Shown one piece after another: positions 51,224 to 59,894 of a stretch of DNA of 64,000 nucleotides. The notes under the pieces were generated by a model. It saw only the letters and a program-made list of their open reading frames with translations. It did no database searches and was not told where the DNA came from. The stretch covers positions 150,785-214,784 of the forward strand of contig DASWQV010000059.1 in assembly GCA_036403515.1 (NCBI GenBank), given 5' to 3'. Within the stretch, counting starts at the first letter, position 1. Each line of letters begins with the position of its first letter. This DNA is from VRUE01 sp036403515. Its GTDB lineage: Bacteria > Actinomycetota > Thermoleophilia > Solirubrobacterales > 70-9. A program made the position numbers and the translations under genes.

Positions 51224-52570
51224 GTGGCTGACCACGACCTGATCGTCGTCGGGGCGGGGGCAAAGGCCGCGGGGATCGCGACCAAGGTCCACATCCTCAA
51301 CAGCCTCGGCCTCGCCCGGCTCTCGATGCTGATCATCGAGGGAACCGAGGTCGCCGCCTCCTGGAAGGGGCGCAACGGGATGACCTCGGGCGAGGAGCCG
51401 CTGGCGGTGACGCCGATCAAGGACGTCGGCTTCCCGTACCAGAGCCATGTCGAGTTCGGCGAGGCCGGGGAGGCGATCGACGCCTCGCTGGCCCAGTTCA
51501 CCTGGCAGCAGCACATGATCAGCCGGCGCCGCTACGCCCGCTGGGTCGACGCCGGCTCGCCGCCGGTCCGCCACCGCGACTACGGCGAGTACCTGACCTG
51601 GGTGCTCTCGCGGGCGACCGAGGGGGTCGAGCACCTGCGCGCCCGGGTGACGCAGGTGAGGCTGGACGGGGCGGGAGAGCGCTGGCTGGTCGAAGCGGAC
51701 GAGGACGGCGGAACCTCGCGGCACGCGGGCGGCGCCTTGGTTCTGACCGGCCCGGGGATCCACCGCGCCTTTCCACACGAGCCGGCGGTGGCCGATCGGG
51801 TCTTTCACTGCGACAGCAAGCGCGACGAGTTCGCCCGCATTCCCGAGGATCGGCAGTACGACGTCGCGATCGTCGGCGGCGGCGAGAGCGCGCTCAGCGC
51901 GACGATGTTCCTGCGCGGCCTGCGGCCCCGCTGCCGCTTCACGATCTACACGCCGATGCTGCCGATGAGCCGCGGCGAGAGCTTCCTCGAGAACCGTGTC
52001 TTCTCCAACCCGGACACGGTCGAATGGGGCTCGCTCGATCTGCAGACCCGGCGCGACTTCGTCAAGCACTCGGACCGCGGCGTCTTCGACCCGCCGAGCC
52101 TGGCAGCGATCGCCTACGACGATCGCTGCGGCTTCGTCACCGGTCGCGTCACCGACGTCGGCGCGGCCGCCGGCGGCGAGGGCGTGCGGCTCGACTACGA
52201 GTCACCCGAGGGGACGGTCAGCCGCGAGCACGACTACGTCGCCAACTGCACCGGCTTCGACCTGCTGGCGCAGCTGCGAACGCTCTTCCCGGCGCCGGTG
52301 CGCGAGGAGATCGAGAGGCAGGTCGGACCGCTCTGGGAGCAGGCGGCCGGGTGCGAAGCGCCGATCGGCCGCCACCTCGAGCTGATCGGCATGCGCCCGC
52401 GCCTCCAGGTCCCCGGCATGGCCGGCCTGAGCCAGGGGCCCGGCTTCGCCAATCTGGGCGCCCTCGGGCTCCTTGCCAACCGCGTCCTGCAGCCGTTCGT
52501 GCTTCCCGACGGGCTCGCCGAATCGGACTCCGTCGACGCGCCGGTCGGGTCCCATGAGGGTACGACTTAA
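51224..52570 (+). CDS. MbtG-like amine/lysine N-hydroxylase
   Basis: 448 residues from GTG 51224 (GTG 51170 would add 18). FAD-binding LIVVGAGAKAAGIATK, then EKDVGFPYRS-like KDVGFPYQSHVEF, the NADPH motif VAIVGGGESALSATMFL, and the C-terminal AGLSQGPGFANLGALGLL, close to MbtG of mycobactin. The family hydroxylates a side-chain amine to a hydroxylamine with FAD, NADPH and O2. In this cluster it may act on a diamino or aryl-amine substrate. Confidence 0.88.
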   Translation: MADHDLIVVGAGAKAAGIATKVHILNSLGLARLSMLIIEGTEVAASWKGRNGMTSGEEPLAVTPIKDVGFPYQSHVEFGEAGEAIDASLAQFTWQQHMISRRRYARWVDAGSPPVRHRDYGEYLTWVLSRATEGVEHLRARVTQVRLDGAGERWLVEADEDGGTSRHAGGALVLTGPGIHRAFPHEPAVADRVFHCDSKRDEFARIPEDRQYDVAIVGGGESALSATMFLRGLRPRCRFTIYTPMLPMSRGESFLENRVFSNPDTVEWGSLDLQTRRDFVKHSDRGVFDPPSLAAIAYDDRCGFVTGRVTDVGAAAGGEGVRLDYESPEGTVSREHDYVANCTGFDLLAQLRTLFPAPVREEIERQVGPLWEQAAGCEAPIGRHLELIGMRPRLQVPGMAGLSQGPGFANLGALGLLANRVLQPFVLPDGLAESDSVDAPVGSHEGTT

Positions 52571-52574
52571 ATAC

Positions 52575-52603
52575 TTGACAGTTTTATATCGATCACTTAG
52601 GGT
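52575..52603 (+). promoter_or_regulatory. Promoter of the quinoprotein-like gene
   Basis: TTGACA (52575-52580), 17 bp, TAGGGT (52598-52603), then 6 nt and ATG 52610: a full promoter with leaderless geometry. The AT-rich spacer is unusual for this window. Confidence 0.7.
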
Positions 52604-52609
52604 CGCGCC

Positions 52610-54154
52610 ATGGACGGGCTGAGGGGGGTGTCAAGGGCCGCCTGCGCGGTTACGGCTATTGCCGTCCTTGCGCTGGTCGCGCTCCTCAGCGGCTGCGGGT
52701 CGTCCTCCTCGGACTCGGGACCTGACTTCACCGGCTCCGGTTATCCCAACGGCGACACCTCGAACACGCGTCAGACCAGCGGACCGATCAACAGCTCGTC
52801 CGTCACCGGTCTCGAACAGGCCTGGGAACTGCCGATCACGGCGACCAGCGCCTTTGGCAGCTATGCCTCCTCGCCGATCATCAGCAAGGGCGTCATGTAC
52901 TCGCAGGACCTCGCCTCCAACGTGCAGGCGATCGACGTCGAAACAGGCGAAGTCCTCTGGTCAACGCCCTTCGAACAAGCCGACCATGGTCCGAACGGCG
53001 TTGTCGTCGCCAACGGCCTGGTCTTTGGAGCAACGCCGATCGAAGCCTTCGCGCTCGATCAAAAGACGGGCAACGAGGTCTGGTCAGTCGAACTGGCCCG
53101 CAACGAAAAAGAGGGAATCGACATGGCGCCCGGCTACCAGGATGGCCTCGTCTATGTCTCGACGGTGCCAGTCAACGTCGAAGAATTCTACGGCGGCAAC
53201 GGTGTGGGAATCCTCTGGGCGCTGGACGCCAAAACCGGCAAAAAAGTCTGGAAGTTCAACACTGTCCCGAATGACCTCTGGTCGTCGAAAAACGCCAACA
53301 TCAACTCCGGCGGCGGGCTCTGGTACACGCCGGCCTTCGACGAAAAAGGCTCGATGTACATCTCCGTCGGCAATCCTGGCCCGATACCTGGGACGGAAAA
53401 ATACCCTTGGGGCTCGAGCCGGCCCGGTCCGAATCTCTACACCGATTCGCTCGTGAAGCTCGACGCCAAAACGGGCAAGATGGATTGGTACTACCAGGCG
53501 ACCCCGCACGACGTCAACGATTGGGATCTGCAGGACCCGCCGATCCTGGCCACGGCCGGCGGCAAGGAAATGGTTATCGGAGCGGGCAAGTCGGGCATCG
53601 TCGTGGCGGTCGACGCGAACAGCGGCAAGTTGCTCTGGAAACGCCCAGTCGGGCTGCACAACGGGCACGACGACATCGGCCTCGCCGCGATGAACGGCGA
53701 AGACTCGAAGCTGAAATATCCGATCACGATTCTCCCTGGCTCACTCGGCGGAGTGATCGCGCCGATGTCGACGGACGGCAAATACGTCTTCGTCCCGGTC
53801 GTCAACAGCTCACTCACCCTCAGCAGCCAGACCGAAAAGTCCGAAGGCGGTCCCGGCAATGGTGAACTGGTGGCGCTGGACCTCGCAACCGGCAAGATCA
53901 GGTGGAAGCAGAAACTCTCCAGCCCGGCTTTCGGATCGACGACATCGGTCAACGACATCGTCTTCACCACCACCTATGACGGCAACGTCAGCGCCTTCAG
54001 GGGAAGCAACGGCGCCATCGTCTGGCGGGAAAAACTTCCGGCCGGGACGAACAGCGGTGTGACGGTCTCGGGCGACACGCTGATCGCGCCGGCGGGCGTG
54101 GCGTCGGTGGAAGGGCAGAAAGCCCAGATCGTCGCCTACCGCCTCAACGAATAG
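52610..54154 (+). CDS. PQQ-type beta-propeller lipoprotein
   Basis: 514 residues. A signal segment ends ALLSGCGSS, a lipobox, so the protein is anchored outside the cell. Propeller repeats follow, with W-motif blades: VQAIDVETGEVLWSTPF, ALDQKTGNEVWSVEL, ALDAKTGKKVWKFNT, KLDAKTGKMDWYYQ, VDANSGKLLWKRPVG and ALDLATGKIRWKQKL. These resemble quinoprotein dehydrogenases, but the vicinal-Cys and metal ligands of alcohol dehydrogenases are not seen, so it may be a structural or binding propeller. It has its own promoter, downstream of the cluster operon. Its codons are more AAA- and GAA-rich than its neighbours. Confidence 0.85.
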   Translation: MDGLRGVSRAACAVTAIAVLALVALLSGCGSSSSDSGPDFTGSGYPNGDTSNTRQTSGPINSSSVTGLEQAWELPITATSAFGSYASSPIISKGVMYSQDLASNVQAIDVETGEVLWSTPFEQADHGPNGVVVANGLVFGATPIEAFALDQKTGNEVWSVELARNEKEGIDMAPGYQDGLVYVSTVPVNVEEFYGGNGVGILWALDAKTGKKVWKFNTVPNDLWSSKNANINSGGGLWYTPAFDEKGSMYISVGNPGPIPGTEKYPWGSSRPGPNLYTDSLVKLDAKTGKMDWYYQATPHDVNDWDLQDPPILATAGGKEMVIGAGKSGIVVAVDANSGKLLWKRPVGLHNGHDDIGLAAMNGEDSKLKYPITILPGSLGGVIAPMSTDGKYVFVPVVNSSLTLSSQTEKSEGGPGNGELVALDLATGKIRWKQKLSSPAFGSTTSVNDIVFTTTYDGNVSAFRGSNGAIVWREKLPAGTNSGVTVSGDTLIAPAGVASVEGQKAQIVAYRLNE

Positions 54155-54172
54155 GGAGCGACGCGAAGAGGC

Positions 54173-54679
54173 TCAGGCGTCGGGACCGGCGTCGACCTCG
54201 CGCAACCGGTGTGTGTCGACGTCGTAGACGAAACCGCGCACCAGGTCACGGTGGGGCAGGAAGGCCGAGCGCCGCACGCGCAGGATCGATTGGCGCACGT
54301 CGGCGTCGACGTCGGCAAAGGACTCGATCGCGAAGGCGGGGGCGATCCCCGTGGTCTCCATCAGCTCGGTGCGGAAACCGTCGTCGGTGAGCTTCTGCAT
54401 GCCGCAGTCGGTGTGGTGGATCAGCATTACCTCGCGAGTGCCGAGGCGACGTTGGGAGATCGCCAGCGAACGGATCACGTCATCGGTTATCACCCCGCCG
54501 GCATTGCGCAGCACGTGCGCCTCGCCGTCGCGCAATCCCAGCGCGGCGAAGACATCGAGCCGGGAATCCATGCAGGTGACGACCGCCAGCCGCCGGCTCG
54601 GGTGTACGTCGAGGTGCTTGTCGGGTAGCGACGCGGCAAAGCCGTCGTTGTTGGCGAGCAGCTCATCGATCACGCTCAT
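54173..54679 (-). CDS. Beta-carbonic anhydrase
   Basis: 168 residues from ATG 54679. Zinc ligands are in CMDSRLD and HHTDCGM, with the Asp-Arg pair in the first. VLRNAGGVITDDVIRSL is the conserved core. It interconverts CO2 and bicarbonate, which the nearby carboxyltransferase (57595) and PKS extender supply could use. TAGGGT 7 nt upstream supports this start over TTG 54709. Confidence 0.92.
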   Translation of the reverse strand: MSVIDELLANNDGFAASLPDKHLDVHPSRRLAVVTCMDSRLDVFAALGLRDGEAHVLRNAGGVITDDVIRSLAISQRRLGTREVMLIHHTDCGMQKLTDDGFRTELMETTGIAPAFAIESFADVDADVRQSILRVRRSAFLPHRDLVRGFVYDVDTHRLREVDAGPDA

Positions 54680-54686
54680 CGCGGGA

Positions 54687-54692
54687 ACCCTA
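54687..54692 (-). promoter_or_regulatory. -10 box of a leaderless promoter
   Basis: On the minus strand TAGGGT lies 7 nt before ATG 54679 of the carbonic anhydrase. Confidence 0.5.
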
Positions 54693-54713
54693 ATCTCCTC
54701 CGCCGTCAACGGC

Positions 54714-55298
54714 TCAGCGGTAGAGGCCTTCCTCGAGCAGCTTCACGTTGGCGCCGACCCAGCGGGCGAGGATCTCGTCGCTGAGCAGCGATCTGCCGAG
54801 CGCCTGTTCCAGCAGCGGCAGGAAGCTGAGCGGCGCCCAGATCAGGAAGAAGTGCTGCAGCGTTGCCCAGAGAGGGTCGAGGCCGTCCTGCAGCGCCCCC
54901 CGCTCGAGGAGCAGGTCGACCTCCTTGCGGCCACCTTCGATCATCGCCTGAAAGAGCCCTGAGCTGCCCGGCGTGGCCTCGACCAGCGCCCGCCCGAGAT
55001 AGGCGCAGATGTCGGGTCGCTCGCGGATGACGTTGGCGGTCTCCTCGGCCCTTTGGCGCAGCAGCCCACGCCCCGTCGCCGTCTCCTCGGAGCCGTAGGC
55101 CGCGCCGAACTCCAGTAAGGCGGCCTCGTCGACCGCGGCAATCAAACCATCCTTGCCGCCGAAGTGGTGAACGACCAGGGCTGGCGAAACGCCAGCGGCT
55201 CTGGCGACTTCGCGCAGCGGGGTCGCATCGATGCCGCGCTCGCCAAACACACGCAGTGCGGTGCGGATGATCGGGTCGGCGGCATCGGTTGAACGCAT
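54714..55298 (-). CDS. TetR-family regulator
   Basis: 194 residues from ATG 55298. HTH: ALRVFGERGIDATPLREVARAAGVSPALVVHHFGGK, in its standard parts. The C-terminal ~140 residues form the ligand domain (GLLRQRAEETANVIRERPD, LLLERGALQDGLDPLWATLQH). Divergent from the leader ORF and PucR-type gene, it may regulate the cluster or the adjacent carbonic anhydrase. Confidence 0.88.
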   Translation of the reverse strand: MRSTDAADPIIRTALRVFGERGIDATPLREVARAAGVSPALVVHHFGGKDGLIAAVDEAALLEFGAAYGSEETATGRGLLRQRAEETANVIRERPDICAYLGRALVEATPGSSGLFQAMIEGGRKEVDLLLERGALQDGLDPLWATLQHFFLIWAPLSFLPLLEQALGRSLLSDEILARWVGANVKLLEEGLYR

Positions 55299-55446
55299 GT
55301 TCAGCTGCACCGTATAGGGGCAGGTATGTTGCCGGGAAGCCCGTCGATCGGTGCCGAGGCCACTCTGTCTCTTTTGCCCGTTCCGGGCAATGCGACCGCC
55401 AAATGCAGGCAAAGCAAGGCCGGCGGGCGGCGGCCCGATGTACGAG

Positions 55447-55476
55447 TTGACACCTTCGGAGTTTGCGTACTACGGT
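55447..55476 (+). promoter_or_regulatory. Promoter upstream of the leader ORF and PucR-type gene
   Basis: TTGACA (55447-55452), 18 bp, TACGGT (55471-55476). The predicted RNA starts about 17 nt before the leader ORF ATG. Confidence 0.65.
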
Positions 55477-55499
55477 GTGTGCAGGGAGAGAGGGGGCCA

Positions 55500-55604
55500 A
55501 TGCGGTTGGAAGCATCGCGCAGGGAGAACGTCCTTCAGGCGGATCTTGCCTGGTGGGAGGACGCGGGACGGTCGCCATCGGCTCGGCGACGTGATGCCGC
55601 GTGA
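55500..55604 (+). CDS. Small leader ORF coupled to the PucR-type regulator
   Basis: 34 codons from ATG 55500, with GGGAGAGAGGGGG just upstream as a strong Shine-Dalgarno. The peptide (MRLEASRRENVLQADLAWW...) has two adjacent Trp codons. Its stop overlaps the GTG of the next gene (GTGA), so ribosomes finishing it could start the regulator. The regulator gene has no other clear Shine-Dalgarno. Confidence 0.5.
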   Translation: MRLEASRRENVLQADLAWWEDAGRSPSARRRDAA

Positions 55605-56815
55605 ATCGCGCCAGTGACCATCAATCCAAGTCCCAGCACGAGATCCGACTCGAGCTGGTCGAACGATTGAGGAGCCGCTCGGCTGAGATCGAAGATGCGA
55701 TCTTCAACCGCGTGCGGGCGCTTGCCTCCCCGGCGGAAAGCGAAGACGCCGAATACAGGGCCGGCTTGCGCGCGACCGTCGCCGAGTCCGTCGACTATGC
55801 GTTGACCAGCATCGAACGTGGCGAGGAGTCGACCGGAGCGATTCCTCCCGCCGCGGCGGCGCAGGCGCGAAGGTCTGCCCGCAGCGGGGTGGGATTGGAC
55901 ACGGTGTTGCGCCGCTACGCGGCCGGAGACAGGCTGGTCGGAGAGATCATCATGGACGAGGCCGGTCGCTTCCCCAACGAGGCCCTGCGTCATGTGTTGA
56001 GAACGCAGAGCCCCCACGTCGACCGCCTGATGGCGTCGGTTGCGGCGGAGTACATGGCCGAGCTGGAGCTGATGCGGCGCTCGCCGTCCCAGCGCCTGGC
56101 GGAACGGGTCAGGCGGCTGCTCGCCGACGACGAGCCATTCGACCCGGACGGGTTGGATTACGAATTCGAAGCCTGGCATTTAGGGCTGATCGTCACGGGC
56201 GCCGGGGCCGACGTGGCGGCCCGGACCCTGGCGACTGAAGCGAGCCGCGAGGCGCTTGTCGTCAAACGCGGCGAGGAAACCACCTGGGCCTGGCTCGGGG
56301 GCCGGGAACGACTCGAAGTCGGGGAGGTCGAGGGTTTCCTGGCGGCTGGGGCGCTTGGCGATGTGACCCTTGCGGTGGGAGAGCCACGCTGGGGTGTGGA
56401 CGGCTGGCGCCTTACCCACCACGAGGCACAGGCTGCCCAGCAGGTGATGCTGCGCCGTCCGCGGCCACTCATCCAGGCGAGCAACGTGATCCTGCTCGCG
56501 GCTGTGTTGCGCGATGAACCGCTGGCCAAGTCGCTGCGCCAGACCTATCTCGCTCCGCTCGACGAACACGGTGATTCGGGCATCGTGCTGCGAGAGACGC
56601 TACGGGCCTACTTTGCGGCGGGATTCAACGCCGCCACCGCGGCTGCCGCGCTCGAAATCGATCGCCATACCGTCCAGCGCCGGCTGCGCAAGGTGGAGGA
56701 GGCGCTCGGCCGCTTATTGCCGAGCTGCCACGCCGAGCTGGAAGTGGCGTTGAGCTTAGAGGAGCTCGACGACTCTGCGAACAAATGGCTACTTCACACG
56801 GAAGAACGAGTTTAG
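55601..56815 (+). CDS. PucR-type transcriptional regulator with TTA codons
   Basis: 404 residues from GTG 55601. The C-terminal HTH (TLRAYFAAGFNAATAAAAL, then DRHTVQRRLRKVEEALG) is the PucR/CdaR type. The N-terminal ~150 residues are helical (RSRSAEIEDAIFNRVRAL) and probably sense a ligand. Three in-frame TTA codons occur (56180, 56714, 56756), rare in this GC-rich DNA and reminiscent of bldA-type control in Streptomyces. It is likely the cluster activator; that is inference. Confidence 0.85.
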   Translation: MNRASDHQSKSQHEIRLELVERLRSRSAEIEDAIFNRVRALASPAESEDAEYRAGLRATVAESVDYALTSIERGEESTGAIPPAAAAQARRSARSGVGLDTVLRRYAAGDRLVGEIIMDEAGRFPNEALRHVLRTQSPHVDRLMASVAAEYMAELELMRRSPSQRLAERVRRLLADDEPFDPDGLDYEFEAWHLGLIVTGAGADVAARTLATEASREALVVKRGEETTWAWLGGRERLEVGEVEGFLAAGALGDVTLAVGEPRWGVDGWRLTHHEAQAAQQVMLRRPRPLIQASNVILLAAVLRDEPLAKSLRQTYLAPLDEHGDSGIVLRETLRAYFAAGFNAATAAAALEIDRHTVQRRLRKVEEALGRLLPSCHAELEVALSLEELDDSANKWLLHTEERV

Positions 56816-56986
56816 GCGGCGTGGCCGGACAATGCGACATGTTGGCATCGCGGCCGCCGACGAGCGCACCACATTGGTGTAGAGCAGGGGAATTACCGGT
56901 GATACACATCAATGGGTCGCGCGGGGGGCGGCAATGTGGGCCAAGCCTCGCCGTGTTCACTCTCCGATCAAAGTTGGCGAGGTCGC

Positions 56987-57589
56987 ATGTCTAGGTCTCT
57001 GGATGCCGTGCAAACACTTTCCCCGCCTGGCCCTGCGGCCGAGAGCGGGCGATCCGGTTCGGGGCTGCCCTCGCCCTCGCCAAGGCTGGATCGCCCGCAG
57101 GCCGCGATCTCGAAAGTCGCCTGGCTTCCGCGAGGCCAACTGGGCCAGGCAGAGTGGTTGGCGACAGGGAGGCGACTGGGGGCGATTGGGCGCTGCAGCC
57201 AGTGGTGGATCGGTGACTGGATCCGCTACGGCACCGCACGTTGGGGCGAGCGCTACGCGGAGGCGGCGCGGGTGACCGGCTACGACGTCGCCAGCCTGAG
57301 GAATATGGCATGGGTCGCCTCACAGTTCGATCTGTCACTACGTAGTGACAAATTGACCTGGAGCCACCACGTCCTCCTCGCGCCGCTCGAGCCCGCCGAG
57401 CAAAAACGCTGGCTCGACCACGCGCTGGAGGAGCGGTTGTCGGTCGCCGATCTGAGGATCGAGCTGAGGGCGGCACAGGGCTCCGGAGGAAAGCCCGCAG
57501 CCTCCGGCGGGACGAGGACCGAGCCGGATGGGGCGAGCGTGACGGTTTGCCCGCACTGCGGTCACGAGTTGCCCACCCCGACGGACTAG
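56987..57589 (+). CDS. LmbU-like regulator
   Basis: 200 residues from ATG 56987. The core matches LmbU-type proteins of antibiotic clusters: IGRCSQWWIGDWIRYGTARWGERY, in pieces, then EAARVTGYDVASLRNMAWVASQF, LTWSHHVLLAPLEPAEQ and LSVADLRIELR. A C-terminal VCPHCGHELP adds a possible zinc ribbon. LmbU is a DNA-binding activator of lincomycin genes. The gene lies 171 bp after the PucR-type gene with no other gene between. It probably regulates this cluster. Confidence 0.8.
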   Translation: MSRSLDAVQTLSPPGPAAESGRSGSGLPSPSPRLDRPQAAISKVAWLPRGQLGQAEWLATGRRLGAIGRCSQWWIGDWIRYGTARWGERYAEAARVTGYDVASLRNMAWVASQFDLSLRSDKLTWSHHVLLAPLEPAEQKRWLDHALEERLSVADLRIELRAAQGSGGKPAASGGTRTEPDGASVTVCPHCGHELPTPTD

Positions 57590-57594
57590 CGACA

Positions 57595-59055
57595 GTGGTC
57601 GGCTCGACCACGGTCGCGGATCGCCCGAAGGCGGGCTCGCAGGCCGTGTGCCGGGCTCCGCGAGAGCGGCTCGACTTGCTCTGCGACCGGGGCTCCTTCG
57701 AGCCGATCCGCTCCACGGTGCGCTCGCCCTGGCTTGGCCGGCGAGCCGCGGATGGCGACGGCGTGGTCGTCGGGCTTGGTCGGATCGACGGCCGCCCGGT
57801 CGCCTGCTTCGCCCAGGACTCCCGTTTTCTGGGCGGATCGCTCGGCGTCTCACAGGCAGACTCGATCGATCGGGTCATGGAGCTCGCCCGGCGCTCGCGG
57901 ATGCCGGTCGTCGGCCTGATCGAGTCGGCCGGGGCACGGATGCAGGAGGGGACCGCGGCGCTCGGCGGGTTCGGCCGGATCTTCCGCCGCAACGTCGAGC
58001 TGTCCGGCCTCGTTCCACAGATCTCGATCGTCGGCGGCGTCGCTGCCGGGGGCGCCTGCTACTCACCCGCCCTGACTGACTTCACGGTGATGACGAAGGA
58101 GGCCAGCATGTTCCTCACCGGACCGGCGGTCGTGCGCGAGGTCGCCGGCGAGGTGGTGAGCCCCGAGCAGCTTGGAGGGCCCAGGGTCCACGAGCGCAAC
58201 GGCGTCTGCGATCTTGTCGCGGCGGACGACCGCGGGGCCGCCGACCTTGCCAGGCGCCTGCTCGGATACCTGCCCCAACACGCCGGCGGTGCGCTGCCCC
58301 AAACGCTCTCGGTCGAGCCCGACCTCGCCGATGCCGGCGCCGGGGTGCCGGTCTCCTCGCGCCGGGTCTATGACGTGCGTACGGTGATCCACGGCGTCGT
58401 CGACGCCGGTTCCCTGCTCGAGGTCGGGGAGCGCTGGGCACGGAGCATCCTGACCGGTCTCGCCCGCTGCGACGGCCGGCCGGTGGGCGTCATCGCCAAC
58501 CAGCCGCGCTACCTGGGCGGAGTGCTCGACGCGGCATCGGCTCAGAAGGCGGCGCGCTTTGTTGAGACCTGCGACGCCTTCGGCCTACCGTTGATCGTGC
58601 TGGTCGACACGCCGGGATTCATGCCCGGCCGCCAGCAGGAGGCGGCGGGCGTGATCCGCTTTGGGGCGACCCTGTTGCGCGCCTTCGCGGCTGCCAGCGT
58701 GCCGAAGCTGACGGTTGTGCTGCGCAAGGCATACGGGGGCGCCTTCATCACGATGAACTCCAAGGACCTCGGCGCCGATCTGGTCTTTGCCTGGCGCGAT
58801 GCGGAGATCGGAGTGATGGGAGCCAACGCGGCAGTCGGAATCATCAATCGCCGCGATTGGGAGGCCGCTGGCGATCCCGCGTCCCGCCGAGCGGCCCTGG
58901 CCGCCGCCTATGCGAACCAGCATCTGGGCGCCGCCGCCGCGGCCAGCGGAGGCTTTGTCGACGAGGTGATCGAGCCACGCGAAACGCGGTTACGGCTGGT
59001 TTGGGCCCTGGCCATGCTCAGGGACGGCGGGGCAGCGCCATCCGGATGGCATTGA
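57595..59055 (+). CDS. Acyl-CoA carboxylase carboxyltransferase (AccD/PccB type)
   Basis: About 486 residues from GTG 57595 (ATG/GTG choices upstream overlap LmbU). Carboxyltransferase motifs: GRIDGRPVACFAQD, GLIESAGARMQEG, SIVGGVAAGGACYSPALTD, and LVDTPGFMPGRQQEAAG and AYGGAFITMNSK. It carboxylates acyl-CoA (acetyl-, propionyl- or larger) with a biotinylated partner encoded elsewhere, supplying PKS extender units. It has one TTA codon at 58990. ATG 59046 of the next gene overlaps its end. Confidence 0.92.
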   Translation: MVGSTTVADRPKAGSQAVCRAPRERLDLLCDRGSFEPIRSTVRSPWLGRRAADGDGVVVGLGRIDGRPVACFAQDSRFLGGSLGVSQADSIDRVMELARRSRMPVVGLIESAGARMQEGTAALGGFGRIFRRNVELSGLVPQISIVGGVAAGGACYSPALTDFTVMTKEASMFLTGPAVVREVAGEVVSPEQLGGPRVHERNGVCDLVAADDRGAADLARRLLGYLPQHAGGALPQTLSVEPDLADAGAGVPVSSRRVYDVRTVIHGVVDAGSLLEVGERWARSILTGLARCDGRPVGVIANQPRYLGGVLDAASAQKAARFVETCDAFGLPLIVLVDTPGFMPGRQQEAAGVIRFGATLLRAFAAASVPKLTVVLRKAYGGAFITMNSKDLGADLVFAWRDAEIGVMGANAAVGIINRRDWEAAGDPASRRAALAAAYANQHLGAAAAASGGFVDEVIEPRETRLRLVWALAMLRDGGAAPSGWH

Positions 59056-59894
59056 GCGACGGAAATCTGCTGGCGATCGCGGACCTGCATGTGGAGCATC
59101 CGGAGAATCGCGAGATCGTCGCCCGGATCGAACCCGAGTCCGAGGCGGATTGGTTGATCGTCTGTGGGGACGTCGCCGACAGGCCCAAGGACGTCGAGTG
59201 GGCGCTGCGACTGCTTCGCGAGCGCTTCGCAACCGTCGTCTGGGTGCCGGGCAACCACGAGCTGCTGACGCAGCGCGACGATCCCCCTGAACTGCGTGGC
59301 GAGCGGCGCTACCGCCATCTGGTCGAGCTCTGCCGCGGGCTCGGCGTGATCACGCCCGAGGATCCCTACCCAATCTGGGATGGGCCGGGAGGCCCAACCC
59401 GGGTGGTGCCGCTGTTCCTGCTCTACGACTACAGCTTCGGCGGCAACGTCGGTGCGACCAGGGAGGAGGCGCTTCGCAGGGCCTACGACGCGGGCGTCGT
59501 CTGCGTCGATGAGTTCCTGCTCGACCCGGACCCCTACCCGAGTCGTCAGGCATGGTGTGAGGCACGCGTCGACGAGGCGGAAAGCCGGCTGGCCGAGATT
59601 GAGCCGGCCCTGCCGGCAGTGCTCGTCAACCACTTTCCCCTTCGGGTCGAGGCAACCCGGGTGCTGCGCCACCCCGAGTTCGCCCAGTGGTGCGGGACAT
59701 CGCTCACCGCCGAGTGGCACCGGCGCTTCCGGGCCAGGGCCGTCGTCTACGGACACCTCCACATTCCCCGCACCAACTGGCACGACGGTGTCCGCTTCGA
59801 GGAGGTTTCGCTGGGCTACCCGCGTGAGCGGCGCGGCCGCGCCGGGCTGGCTCACGGACCGCGCCGGATCCTGCCGGAAGCTCTCGATGCTTGA
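59046..59894 (+). CDS. Metallophosphoesterase
   Basis: 282 residues. The metal site is AIADLHVEHPEN (Asp, His), VCGDVADRP, VPGNHELL, VNHFPLRVEATR and YGHLHIPR, the complete calcineurin-like set. It hydrolyses a phosphomono- or diester; the substrate is unknown. It lies between carboxyltransferase and phosphopantetheinyl transferase genes, overlapping both, so a role in the cluster (for example on a phosphorylated intermediate or CoA derivative) is likely. Confidence 0.9.
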   Translation: MALSDGNLLAIADLHVEHPENREIVARIEPESEADWLIVCGDVADRPKDVEWALRLLRERFATVVWVPGNHELLTQRDDPPELRGERRYRHLVELCRGLGVITPEDPYPIWDGPGGPTRVVPLFLLYDYSFGGNVGATREEALRRAYDAGVVCVDEFLLDPDPYPSRQAWCEARVDEAESRLAEIEPALPAVLVNHFPLRVEATRVLRHPEFAQWCGTSLTAEWHRRFRARAVVYGHLHIPRTNWHDGVRFEEVSLGYPRERRGRAGLAHGPRRILPEALDA

